Notes: generated by a model from the letters alone, not told the origin. Counted from the first letter of the stretch, positions 1-6,844 are shown. The stretch: 12,203 nucleotides of DNA from Actinomycetota bacterium (GCA_003134755.1 PLCK01000263.1:1-12203); one strand, 5' to 3'. Program-made: numbers and translations.

Positions 1-1250
1 GTGTCGACGATCGGGCAGCGGTCACCGCCGATGTTCTTGCGGTACCACATCCACGCCTCGGGGTTGATCGGCTCACCCACAGATCCGAGAACACGCAACG
101 ACGAAAGGTCGTGTGCCGCAGGGAGTTCTTCGCCCCACTTCATGAATGTGCGGATCGTGGTGGGCGCGGTGTAGAGCAGGGAGATCTTGTATTTCTCGAT
201 CATCGACCACCAGCGATCGCGCGCAGGTGTGTCAGGAGTGCCTTCGTACATGAACGACGTCGTCCGGTTGGCGAGCGGCCCGTAGACGATGTAGCTGTGC
301 CCGGTGACCCACCCGATGTCCGCACCGCACCAGTAGGTGTCGGTGTCCTCGTGCAGGTCGAAGACCATGCGGTGCGTCGCCGCGACGCCGGTCAGGTAAC
401 CGCCAGTCGTATGCAGGATCCCCTTCGGCTTCGCGGTCGTGCCGCTGGTGTACATGATGTAGAGCGGCTGCTCGGCGTCGAATGCTTGTGCCTTATGGGT
501 CTTAGGTTGCTTGTCGACGACGTCGTGCCACCACACGTCGCGGGTGTTGTCCCATTCGACGTCTTGACCGGTCCGGCGTACGACGAGGACCGTCTCGACC
601 TGGGGGCACTCCTTGAGAGCCTCGTCGACGGCCGGCTTCAACGCGCTCGCAGCACCACGCCGGTAACCGCCGTCGGCGGTGATGATGACTCTCGCATCGG
701 TGTCGTTCGTGCGGCCGGCGAGGGCCTCGGCCGAGAACCCTCCGAACACCACCGAGTGCGGTGCACCGAGGCGCGCACACGCCAGCATCGCCACGATCGT
801 CTCCGGAATCATCGGCATGTAGATCATCACCCGGTCGCCGGCCAGGACGCCGAGTTCGGTCAGCGCATTCGCCGCCTGGCAGACAAGGGCGGTCAGTTCG
901 GCGTAGGTGAGCGTGCGGGTGTCGCCCGGTTCGCCCTCCCAGTAGTACGCGACCTTGTCGCCGTAGCCGGCGTCGACATGACGATCGAGGCAGTTCACCG
1001 CGGCGTTGAGTTTGCCGCCGACGAACCACTTCGAGAACGGGGCGTCACTCCAATCGAGCGTCTGGGTCCAAAGCTGCGCCCAGGTCAGGCGGCGCGCCTC
1101 GGCGTCCCAAAATGCCAACCCGTCGCGAGCCGCTTCGTCGTACACCGCCTTCGTCGCCACGGCGTTCGCGACGAGTTCCGCAGGGGGCTCGAAGCGCCGG
1201 GACTCGCGCAGCAAGTTGGAAAGGCCGGCTTCTGGAGTTGCCTCGGTCAC
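1..1250 (-). CDS. acs: Acetyl-CoA synthetase, N-terminal part (cut by window edge)
   Basis: This enzyme activates acetate with ATP and CoA to acetyl-CoA through acetyl-AMP in the cytoplasm. The frame is open from a GTG at 1250 to the window edge, giving about 416 of the usual roughly 650 residues; the C-terminal CoA-binding/lysine-acetylation domain is outside. Visible signatures are the adenylate-forming P-loop TSGTTAKPKG (coded near 440-470), the segment YWEGEPGDTRTLTY, VFGGFSAEALAGR, and ADIGWVTGHSYIVYGPL. The last residues read RCPIVDT, just before the WWQTETG motif known from this family. The GTG start is chosen because GATGAGG lies 4 nt upstream and the protein begins MTEATPEA; the nearby ATG at 1260 is out of frame. 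The next gene upstream on the same strand is the HAD phosphatase, but a gap of about 400 bp makes an independent promoter likely. Family assignment is very secure. Confidence 0.97.
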   Translation of the reverse strand, partial: MTEATPEAGLSNLLRESRRFEPPAELVANAVATKAVYDEAARDGLAFWDAEARRLTWAQLWTQTLDWSDAPFSKWFVGGKLNAAVNCLDRHVDAGYGDKVAYYWEGEPGDTRTLTYAELTALVCQAANALTELGVLAGDRVMIYMPMIPETIVAMLACARLGAPHSVVFGGFSAEALAGRTNDTDARVIITADGGYRRGAASALKPAVDEALKECPQVETVLVVRRTGQDVEWDNTRDVWWHDVVDKQPKTHKAQAFDAEQPLYIMYTSGTTAKPKGILHTTGGYLTGVAATHRMVFDLHEDTDTYWCGADIGWVTGHSYIVYGPLANRTTSFMYEGTPDTPARDRWWSMIEKYKISLLYTAPTTIRTFMKWGEELPAAHDLSSLRVLGSVGEPINPEAWMWYRKNIGGDRCPIVD

Positions 1251-1658
1251 GACACCTCATCCTCTCGATCAAACATTTGGTCTAGTCCAATCTGCCGTAC
1301 TCCAACGTGGTAGCGAAACGGCCTCGGCTCAAGTCGTTGGCATGCGGGTGCGTGTCGACGCAGCGCGCAGGGGGACCCGGGGCTATGCGGACGCTGACGC
1401 TGCGAGCGGCGCCCCGTTCGCACGGGACGCCGCCGCTCGCACGATCCCTGGGTTACCAGGCGTGCACCTGCGCTTTGTCGGCAGGCAAGCCCCTCCGAGG
1501 AGGGGCCGCCCGACTCGACCGCCTGATTCGGCTGGTTCCGCGTGGGTGCCCGGGGCGTCGTGCGCGAGTCCGGAACTTCGAGGGGAGACCCCTCGCGGTA
1601 CCCGACCCTGTCTTGTTTCTACCCCTATCTCACGACGATCGGAAGGGCCGCAAGCCTG
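1251..1658. other. Intergenic region with hairpin cluster
   Basis: No convincing gene is seen in this 408-bp gap between the HAD gene and acs, both read leftward. It holds four perfect inverted repeats. One is at 1401-1441: an 11-bp stem TGCGAGCGGCG with its complement, and an inner 5-bp stem CCCGT/ACGGG at 1413-1426. The others are 1447-1460 (CCTGG/CCAGG), 1489-1506 (GCCCCTCC/GGAGGGGC, 2-nt loop) and 1579-1595 (CGAGGGG/CCCCTCG, 3-nt loop). None has a T-run directly after it on the minus strand. The final 90 bp before acs must hold its promoter; a weak TTGGAG (1305-1300) and TAGACC (1284-1279) pair with 15-bp spacing is visible on the minus strand but is not convincing. ORFs here have poor codon quality and no family resemblance. 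Confidence 0.6.
1489..1506 (-). terminator. Candidate terminator hairpin after the HAD gene
   Basis: A perfect 8-bp GC stem (GCCCCTCC and GGAGGGGC) with a 2-nt loop. Read on the minus strand it is followed by TTGCCTGCC rather than a T-run, so it could only be a U-poor terminator of the kind reported in actinobacteria. The neighbouring hairpin at 1579-1595 lies closer to the HAD stop codon and is an equal candidate. Confidence 0.35.
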
Positions 1659-2471
1659 CTAGCTCTCAGTGCTCATGTCCTTGTTTCGGCGGCGGGCGTA
1701 CCAGACGAGGCCAGCGGCAGCCACCCCGGCTCCGAGACCGGCGGCCGCGTAGACCGGGCTCCGGGGTGAGCCGAGCCCGACCCGCGCTCGCAGTGGCACC
1801 GGATTGCTGAAGTTCAGGATCGGCCACCCACGGCTGATTGCCTCCTTCCGCAATGCGCGATCGGGGTTGACGACTGACGGGAAGCCGACCGCCTCGAGCA
1901 TGGGGATATCCGTCGAGGAATCGCTGTACGCGAACGACGACGCGAGGTCGTAGCCCTCATTCGCCGCCAGTTCGACGACCGCGGCCGCCTTCGCGGGACC
2001 GTATGCGTAGTAGTCGATGTCGCCGGTGAATCTCCCGGCCTCGACCACCATGCGGGTCGCGATGATCTTGTCGGCGCCGAGAAGCTCGCCAATCGGCTCG
2101 ACGACCTCGACCCCGGACGTGCTCACGATGACGACGTCGCGGCCGGCCGCGTGGTGCTCCTCGATCAGTGCGGCCGCCTCGTCATAGATCAGCGGATCGA
2201 TCAGATCGTGCAGCGTCTCGGCGACGATGGCCTTGACCTGCTCGACGTCCCACCCTTTGCACAGCTGGGAAAGATAGGCGCGCATGCGCTCAATCTGGTC
2301 ATGATCGGCGCCACCGACGAGATAGACGAACTGCGCATAGGTGCTCTTCAGGAGGCTGCGGCGATTGATGAGACCGCCTTGATAAAAGGGCCGACCGAAT
2401 GCCATGACGCTCGACTTGGCGATGATCGTCTTGTCGAGGTCGAAGAATGCAGCAGGCCGTAGGGTGCTCAC
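1659..2471 (-). CDS. HAD-IB family phosphatase with C-terminal membrane anchor (Rv3661-like)
   Basis: A 270-residue hydrolase of the haloacid dehalogenase superfamily, subfamily IB (SerB-like). Motif I is FFDLDKT with nucleophile D11 and acid/base D13. Motif II is IVSTS (S117 or T118), K161 is the probable motif III lysine, and motif IV is AYSDSSTD with D184 and D188. Residues about 20-100 form the helical cap. A hydrophobic stretch at about 240-258 followed by ARRRNKD suggests a C-terminal membrane anchor with a short cytoplasmic tail, placing the catalytic domain at the inner face. The start is a GTG at 2471; no Shine-Dalgarno is visible, but a -10 box lies 6 nt upstream, so the mRNA may be leaderless. 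The substrate is unknown; in related actinobacteria this gene sits divergently from ssd, as here. The family call is secure, the physiological role is not. Confidence 0.93.
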   Translation of the reverse strand: MSTLRPAAFFDLDKTIIAKSSVMAFGRPFYQGGLINRRSLLKSTYAQFVYLVGGADHDQIERMRAYLSQLCKGWDVEQVKAIVAETLHDLIDPLIYDEAAALIEEHHAAGRDVVIVSTSGVEVVEPIGELLGADKIIATRMVVEAGRFTGDIDYYAYGPAKAAAVVELAANEGYDLASSFAYSDSSTDIPMLEAVGFPSVVNPDRALRKEAISRGWPILNFSNPVPLRARVGLGSPRSPVYAAAGLGAGVAAAGLVWYARRRNKDMSTES

Positions 2472-2483
2472 AAGCCGAGAATA
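2472..2483 (-). promoter_or_regulatory. Candidate leaderless promoter for the HAD gene
   Basis: On the minus strand TATTCT (2483-2478) fits the actinobacterial -10 pattern TANNNT. It is separated by 6 nt from the GTG at 2471, so transcription would begin at or next to the start codon. No good -35 is seen. This would explain the absence of a Shine-Dalgarno. Confidence 0.5.
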
Positions 2484-2591
2484 AGGCGCTGCCCTTGTGG
2501 CTCACGTCGGGCCGAGCCGATTGGGGAACGCGGCTCGCTCCGGATCTGGCTGTGGACAGGCCCGATGTGTGCCGGACTCGGCTTCCGGGGG

Positions 2592-2622
2592 GTGGCTTTC
2601 GTCACCATTTGCCGAAAGTCAC
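2592..2622. repeat. Inverted repeat upstream of the 6C RNA promoter
   Basis: GTGGCTTTCG (2592-2601) and CGAAAGTCAC (2613-2622) form a 10-bp stem with one G·T pair and an 11-nt spacer. It is centred about 70 bp upstream of the inferred start of the 6C RNA and lies in the gap between two divergent genes, where an operator would be expected. A shorter GGTG-N8-CACC dyad at 2591-2606 overlaps it. No regulator can be named from the sequence. Confidence 0.4.
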
Positions 2623-2643
2623 AGAAAGGTATCGGCGAGAGGT

Positions 2644-2671
2644 TTGCCGGAGGGTCAAGAGGCGTTACCGT
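2644..2671 (+). promoter_or_regulatory. Promoter of the 6C small RNA
   Basis: TTGCCG (2644-2649) and TACCGT (2666-2671) are separated by 16 bp, a good match to the housekeeping sigma pattern in actinobacteria. The start would fall at about 2677-2678, exactly where the first 6C stem begins, and this agreement supports the call. The start was inferred, not measured. Confidence 0.65.
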
Positions 2672-2677
2672 GGAGGT

Positions 2678-2755
2678 GGTTCGGCTCTACCCCCCCAGAG
2701 CCGAACCCTTCGTGAACGGCCCCCGCTACCCCCCCGGCGGGGGCCGTTCCTTTTC
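2678..2755 (+). ncRNA. 6C small RNA (B11/ncRv13660c family)
   Basis: Two adjacent perfect stem-loops with C-rich loops define this RNA. Stem 1 is GGTTCGGCTCT (2678-2688) with AGAGCCGAACC (2697-2707), loop ACCCCCCC. A 7-nt linker follows. Stem 2 is AACGGCCCCCGC (2715-2726) with GCGGGGGCCGTT (2737-2748), loop TACCCCCCCG, and then CCTTTTCT. Two hairpins each with at least six C in the loop are the hallmark of the actinobacterial 6C RNA, and the position between the HAD gene and ssd, on the ssd strand, is the known location in Mycobacterium (B11) and Streptomyces. The mycobacterial 6C is reported to bind mRNAs such as panD and dnaB through the C-rich loops. The 5' end is inferred from the promoter; the RNA could be up to about 15 nt longer. 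About 140 bp remain between its terminator and ssd. Confidence 0.93.
2715..2753 (+). terminator. Intrinsic terminator of the 6C RNA
   Basis: The second 6C stem (12 bp, perfect) is followed directly by CCTTTTCT, forming the strongest rho-independent terminator in the window. It should isolate ssd from 6C transcription, so ssd needs its own promoter between about 2756 and 2894. No clear one is visible there. Confidence 0.85.
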
Positions 2756-2894
2756 TCAATGACTTCACCCTCGAATATGCGGTGAATGCCTTGCGCGATC
2801 TCGGCGCGCGGGTTATCCCCAATAGGGTCGACGCCCTTTACACAGGACGTCGCGGCAGTCGCATTCAGCATCAGGAACCGACGACCTTGGGTGC

Positions 2895-4019
2895 ATGTAC
2901 ACAACTGCCGCACCCGATAGACCGTTGTTCATAACCGGCGACCCCGAGCTCCTTGACGATGTGCTGCGGTTGTCGGCTGCCGCCGGCGTTGACCTCGAGG
3001 TCGCCGCTGACCCAACGGCGGCGCGGCCGAACTGGTCACGAGCGCCACTCGTCCTGGTCGGGGACGACGTTGCGGAGTCACTGAAACGGGCTCGGTTGCG
3101 GCGGCGGGCCGAGGTTGTTCTGGTTGGCCACGATCTCGACGACGTGAGCATCTGGGAGCGTGCGGTCGGTGTTGGTGCCGAGCACGTTGCGCTGTTGCCC
3201 GCCGCTGAGCCGTGGCTCATCGCCCGGCTGGCGGAGGCGACCGATCTGGGCGTGCGCGACTTGATCGTCGGCGTCGTGGGCGGCCGCGGCGGCGCGGGCG
3301 CGAGCACGTTGGCTGCCGCGCTTGCCGTTACAGCGCTGAACACCGATCGCCGAACCATGCTGATCGACGCCGACCCCTACGGGGGCGGCGTCGACCTGAT
3401 CTTCGGCGGCGAGCGCGCGCCCGGCCTGCGGTGGCCTGACATTGCGATGGCAACCGGCCGGATCGGGGGCGGCGATCTGTGCGAAGCGTTGCCGTGCATG
3501 GGCCAACTCGCGGTGCTGTCGTGGGATCGCGGCGATCCTCTCGATTTGCCTGAGTCGGCGATGTCCAGCGTGCTCGGTGCTGCCACGCGGGTGTGCGATC
3601 TGGTGGTCGTCGACCTGTCGCGGCGCTTCGACGAGGCCATGCAGGTCGTGCTCGCAACCGCCGACGTTGTGCTTCTTGTCGTGCCTGCGGAAATCCGCGC
3701 GACCGCCTCGGCGGCTCGAATCGCGACCGCGGTGACCCGGCTCGCTGACGACGTGCGGGTGGTTGTGCGCGGGCCTGCACCGGGCGGTCTTCTAGCGATC
3801 GACGTCGCGACGACTCTCGGCTTGCCGTTGGCGGGCTACCTCAAAGCGGAGCCGGCGCTCGCCGCGAGGCTCGAGCGCGGCGAGGTTCCGGGTGGCCGCG
3901 GCCGCGGTCCCTTGACGGACTTCTGCCGCCACTTCCTTGCCGAGCTCCGGCAACCTGGAACCGCGGTTGTCGGGGCGGCAGACGCAGCTGCAGCGGCTGC
4001 CGGAGATGGGTGGTGGTGA
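2895..4019 (+). CDS. ssd: CpaE/MinD-like protein Ssd, Tad-locus localisation ATPase homologue
   Basis: A 374-residue protein of the 'helicase/secretion neighbourhood CpaE-like' family, called septum site-determining protein (Rv3660c) in M. tuberculosis. Residues about 10-115 resemble a degenerate receiver-like domain; about 123-350 form a MinD/ParA-type ATPase fold. The P-loop region reads GGRGGAGAST (129-138): the glycines remain, but the signature lysine is Arg and the nucleotide-binding lysine is Ala. LIDADPYGGGVD (156-167) keeps the DxD switch, and VVVDLSRR (237-244) matches Walker B with D240. CpaE/TadZ proteins place the Tad machine at a cell pole or septum; a septal role is reported for mycobacterial Ssd. 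The ATG is the only in-frame start near a weak TTGGG. The stop overlaps the tadA start, so it heads the Tad operon. The Ala/Gly tail ends in WW. ATPase activity is doubtful. Confidence 0.92.
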   Translation: MYTTAAPDRPLFITGDPELLDDVLRLSAAAGVDLEVAADPTAARPNWSRAPLVLVGDDVAESLKRARLRRRAEVVLVGHDLDDVSIWERAVGVGAEHVALLPAAEPWLIARLAEATDLGVRDLIVGVVGGRGGAGASTLAAALAVTALNTDRRTMLIDADPYGGGVDLIFGGERAPGLRWPDIAMATGRIGGGDLCEALPCMGQLAVLSWDRGDPLDLPESAMSSVLGAATRVCDLVVVDLSRRFDEAMQVVLATADVVLLVVPAEIRATASAARIATAVTRLADDVRVVVRGPAPGGLLAIDVATTLGLPLAGYLKAEPALAARLERGEVPGGRGRGPLTDFCRHFLAELRQPGTAVVGAADAAAAAAGDGWW

Positions 4020-5170
4020 GGGGCGACGCCGCACTGGTCGAGCGGGTCCGCAACCGGCTGGCGAACGAAGGGACGACTCCGACCGGTGCGCGGGTGGCGG
4101 CGCTGGTCAGAGAAGAAGTCGGCGTTCGCAGTGCCGCTCAAGTGCTCGCGGCGGTCGAGGCGTTGCGCAGTGAGCTCGTCGGTGCGGGCCCGCTCGAGGC
4201 GTTGCTTCGCGAGCCTGGGGTCACCGACGTTCTCGTCAACGCACCCGACGAAGTCTGGGTCGATCGTGGCCGCGGTCTCGAGCCGGCAGGTGTGCGGTTC
4301 GGCGACGAGCGCGACGTCCGGCGCCTTGCGGTGCGGCTTGCCGCCGCCGCTGGTCGGCGACTTGATGACGCGGTTCCGTGTGCCGACATCCGCCTGGCCG
4401 ACGGCGTCCGGCTGCATGCGGTCTTGCCGCCGGTCTCTCCGGCGGGCGTGTGTCTGTCGTTTCGGGTTCCACGCCGGCGCGCGTTCACGCTGGAGGAGTT
4501 CGTCGGGCTCGGGGCGATGACGAGCGCGGCAGCCGACGTCCTTGCGCGCATTGTTGCGGCGCGGGTCTCGTTCGTCGTCACCGGAGGCACGGGCACGGGA
4601 AAGACGACGTTGCTTTCCACATTGCTCGGCCGCGCTGACGCACGCGATCGGATCGTCCTGGTCGAAGACTCGGGCGAGTTGCGGCCCGACCATCCACATC
4701 TCGTCAGGCTGGAGGCGCGATCGGCGAACATCGAGGGTGCCGGCTCCATAGACCTGCGTGCGCTGGTTCGTGAGGCGCTGCGAATGCGTCCCGACCGGAT
4801 CGTCGTCGGCGAGGTGCGCGGCGCCGAGTGTGTCGACCTGCTCGCCGCACTCAACGTCGGCCAAGACGGCGGCGCGGGCACCCTGCACGCGAACTCCGTC
4901 ACCGATGTGCCAGCCCGCATCGAGGCGTTGTGCACGGCCGCCGGATTGAGTCGCGACGCGGCGCACAGCCAGCTCGGCGCGGGCTTGCGGGTCGTGGTCC
5001 ATCTGTCACGTCGAGCCGACGGCTTGCGCCGCCTCGATTCCGTCGGCGTCGTGGCGCGCCGTCCCGACGGTCTCGTCGAAGTGCGTACCGCGATGCGTCA
5101 GCGCGATTCGGTCTGGCTCGATGGTGCAGCGCGAGCCGAACTCGAACTGGCCTTGGGGGTGAACGGTTGA
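4013..5170 (+). CDS. tadA: TadA-type secretion ATPase (CpaF family)
   Basis: A hexameric motor ATPase of the type II/IV secretion family that powers assembly of Flp-type pili at the inner membrane. Numbered from a GTG at 4010, the N-terminal domain spans about 1-170, with TDVLVNAPDEVWVDRGRGL typical of CpaF. Then come Walker A GGTGTGKTT (K198), the Asp box VEDSGELR (219-224), Walker B IVVGEVRGAE (E268) and the His box GTLHANS (290-296). All catalytic motifs are intact, and the length of about 385 is normal for the actinobacterial form. Three tandem GTG codons (4010, 4013, 4016) are possible starts. GGAG at 4002-4005 favours 4013 or 4016, and the latter overlaps the ssd stop as GTGA. The overlap implies translational coupling to ssd. 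The stop overlaps tadB by 4 nt. Confidence 0.96.
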   Translation: MVRGDAALVERVRNRLANEGTTPTGARVAALVREEVGVRSAAQVLAAVEALRSELVGAGPLEALLREPGVTDVLVNAPDEVWVDRGRGLEPAGVRFGDERDVRRLAVRLAAAAGRRLDDAVPCADIRLADGVRLHAVLPPVSPAGVCLSFRVPRRRAFTLEEFVGLGAMTSAAADVLARIVAARVSFVVTGGTGTGKTTLLSTLLGRADARDRIVLVEDSGELRPDHPHLVRLEARSANIEGAGSIDLRALVREALRMRPDRIVVGEVRGAECVDLLAALNVGQDGGAGTLHANSVTDVPARIEALCTAAGLSRDAAHSQLGAGLRVVVHLSRRADGLRRLDSVGVVARRPDGLVEVRTAMRQRDSVWLDGAARAELELALGVNG

Positions 5171-5997
5171 CGACAACGGCCCTGGCAATTGCGGCGACGG
5201 TCACGCTCGGCATCGGATCAGCGGGGCGGGCCGCCACGGCTTCGACGCCTCGCCTCAGGCGAGTGCTGCCGCGCGCGCGAGTCACGACGACCAAGCCCGC
5301 GTTAATGGGCGCTGTGGGCGCCGCGTCGTTCGCTGGGTTGGTGCTCGCTCTCGGCGCTGTCACCTCAGTTGTTCTGATGTGCGCTGCGGCGGCCGCGGCC
5401 TTGTTCGTCGCGCGCACTCGCAAGCGCAATCTCGATCGCGAGACCCGCTCCGGCGCCGTTGACCTCTGCAGAGCGACGGCTGCCGAGTTGCGTGCCGGGC
5501 GACCGTCGTCGGAGGCTTTCGCGGCTGCCGTCGCTGGTTGTCCTGAGCCGTTGGCGCTGGTTCTCCGACCAGCGGTCGCGGTGGGGCGTCGAGGCGATCA
5601 CGCCGACCTCGCCGACGCCGTCGATGCCGTCGCGTCGCTTCGGGGCCGCTTCGAACTCGACGGGCTGCGCCGGATCAGCGCGTGTTGGCGAGTGGCGGCG
5701 GTGTCCGGCGCTGCCCTTGCGCCCGCGATCGACCGCGTCGCCGATGCCCTGCAAGACGAGATCGATCTGAGCCGCGACGTCGCCACGATCCTCGCGGGCC
5801 CGCGCGCAACCGTGCAGCTGCTGGCCGCGCTGCCGGTTGTCGGCCTTCTTCTCGGGACGGCGGTAGGTGCCCGTCCCCTTGGATTCCTGCTGCAGTCAGG
5901 GCCTGGCCGCGCGTGCCTGTGTGCTGCGATCGCGCTCGACATCGTCGGCGTCGCATGGGCGCGGCGCATCGCGGTGCGGGCGGCCACGTTGGGCTAG
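5167..5997 (+). CDS. tadB: TadB-like inner-membrane platform protein (GspF/T2SSF domain)
   Basis: A 276-residue membrane protein that would form, with TadC, the platform on which TadA acts. Hydrophobic segments lie at about 4-20 (weak), 46-83 (one or two helices), 214-243 and 247-266. The cytoplasmic part between them carries the GspF-like region with LCRATAAELRAGRPSSEAF (100-118) and a long helical stretch ending in DEIDLSRDVATILAG (197-211). The start is a TTG overlapping the tadA stop as TTGA, preceded 7 nt upstream by GGGGG (5155-5159), an unusually G-rich Shine-Dalgarno. Reading the same frame further upstream gives only a shadow of tadA. A 3-nt gap separates it from tadC. The rare start codon and the coupling suggest that its level is tied to tadA translation. 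Confidence 0.9.
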   Translation: MTTTALAIAATVTLGIGSAGRAATASTPRLRRVLPRARVTTTKPALMGAVGAASFAGLVLALGAVTSVVLMCAAAAAALFVARTRKRNLDRETRSGAVDLCRATAAELRAGRPSSEAFAAAVAGCPEPLALVLRPAVAVGRRGDHADLADAVDAVASLRGRFELDGLRRISACWRVAAVSGAALAPAIDRVADALQDEIDLSRDVATILAGPRATVQLLAALPVVGLLLGTAVGARPLGFLLQSGPGRACLCAAIALDIVGVAWARRIAVRAATLG

Positions 5998-6000
5998 CCG

Positions 6001-6783
6001 ATGCGACCGACAGTCGTGGCGATCCCGATCGTCTGGTGGATAGGGGCGCTGGCCGCGACCGCGTACGCGCTGTGGTTGCCGGTTTCGCGGCGGCCGCCAG
6101 GTGTTGAACGCTCGCTGGGTGTTGAACGGTCGGCGGGTGTTGAACGCTCGCAGCGGCGCGGTCGACAACACACGGCGATCGTGGTCGGCGTTGCTGTTGG
6201 GGCCGTTACCGCAACTGCAGCGGGTGCGCTCGCCGGGTGCGCGTTGGGTGCCTCCGCGGCGCTCGGTTGGCCGCGACTGCGGGCCTGGCTGCGGCTGCGG
6301 GCCGATGCCGGCCGGAGCGGTATCCGAATGGGACGGCCGGCCGACGCTACGGTTCGCCAGGTACCCGCTGCGCTCGATCTGCTGGCCGCCTGTCTCGCGG
6401 CCGGCGCGACACCAGGACAGGCGCTGGTAGCTGTCGGCACCGCGTTCGAGGGTGACGTCGGGGCGATGCTGTCCGGCGTCGCGGCGTTGACGGCGTTGGG
6501 AGCGCCCGTCGAGACAGCCTGGTCGGAGGGTTCGGGTGACCCGCGATGGGCCCCCGTCGCGCGCGCGCTGATTCGCGCGCACTACTCGGGCGCCTCGCTC
6601 ACCGACGTGTTGGAGCACCTCGCCGACGACCGGCGCCGCGCGATCCGTGCGACTGCCCAGGCGGCGGCGCAACGGGCCGGGATCAAAGCAGTGCTGCCGC
6701 TCGGGGTGTGCTTCCTGCCAGCGTTCGTGCTGGTTGGCGTCGTGCCCGTAGTCGCGGGATTCGCTCAGGTCATGCGGATCTGA
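6001..6783 (+). CDS. tadC: TadC-like inner-membrane platform protein (GspF/T2SSF domain)
   Basis: A 260-residue partner of TadB. Hydrophobic helices lie at about 5-26, 59-90 and 230-255. The GspF-like cytoplasmic region runs from about 118 to 228 and includes VPAALDLLAACLAAGATPGQ (121-140) and HYSGASLTDVLEHLADDRRR (194-213). Between the first two helices sits a charged linker with three tandem hexapeptides GVERSL, GVERSA and GVERSQ (34-51), coded by an 18-bp tandem repeat. The ATG at 6001 follows the tadB stop by 3 nt. Only a weak GTTGGG precedes it, so translation is probably coupled. The next gene is separated by 193 bp, the largest gap inside this operon. Confidence 0.9.
   Translation: MRPTVVAIPIVWWIGALAATAYALWLPVSRRPPGVERSLGVERSAGVERSQRRGRQHTAIVVGVAVGAVTATAAGALAGCALGASAALGWPRLRAWLRLRADAGRSGIRMGRPADATVRQVPAALDLLAACLAAGATPGQALVAVGTAFEGDVGAMLSGVAALTALGAPVETAWSEGSGDPRWAPVARALIRAHYSGASLTDVLEHLADDRRRAIRATAQAAAQRAGIKAVLPLGVCFLPAFVLVGVVPVVAGFAQVMRI
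6101..6154 (+). repeat. Three 18-bp tandem repeats inside tadC
   Basis: Units at 6101-6118, 6119-6136 and 6137-6154 share the core GTGTTGAACG and the pattern cTCGc. The unit length is a multiple of three, so copy-number change keeps the frame; each unit codes GVERS plus one variable residue. It lies in the linker between two predicted membrane helices. Confidence 0.9.
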
Positions 6784-6784
6784 C

Positions 6785-6844
6785 GCGGTGTCGGCAACCG
6801 CGGTGTCGGCAACCGCGGTCTCCACGACTGCGGTGTCCACAACT
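6785..6844 (+). repeat. Four 15-bp tandem repeats between tadC and the pilin gene
   Basis: The array starts 1 bp after the tadC stop. Units 1 and 2 (6785-6799, 6800-6814) are identical, GCGGTGTCGGCAACC. Units 3 (6815-6829) and 4 (6830-6844) are diverged, with TCCACGACT and TCCACAACT endings. A frame through them reads S(A/T)TAV four times and runs into the pilin gene, but that frame lacks a ribosome site at its GTG (6788), so the repeats are taken as untranslated spacer. Confidence 0.9.

Noticed and set aside
111..1313. A 400-codon rightward open frame
   Set aside because: It lies antisense to acs, whose motifs are unambiguous; the arginine- and valine-rich translation matches no family.
1542..1769. 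Small rightward gene between acs and the HAD gene
   Set aside because: It overlaps the hairpins and the HAD 3' end, has no ribosome site and no family resemblance.
3836..5002. A 388-codon leftward open frame
   Set aside because: It is the antisense shadow of the 3' end of ssd and of tadA, which hold intact motifs.
6785..6844. CRISPR-like array
   Set aside because: The 15-bp units are directly adjacent with no spacers.
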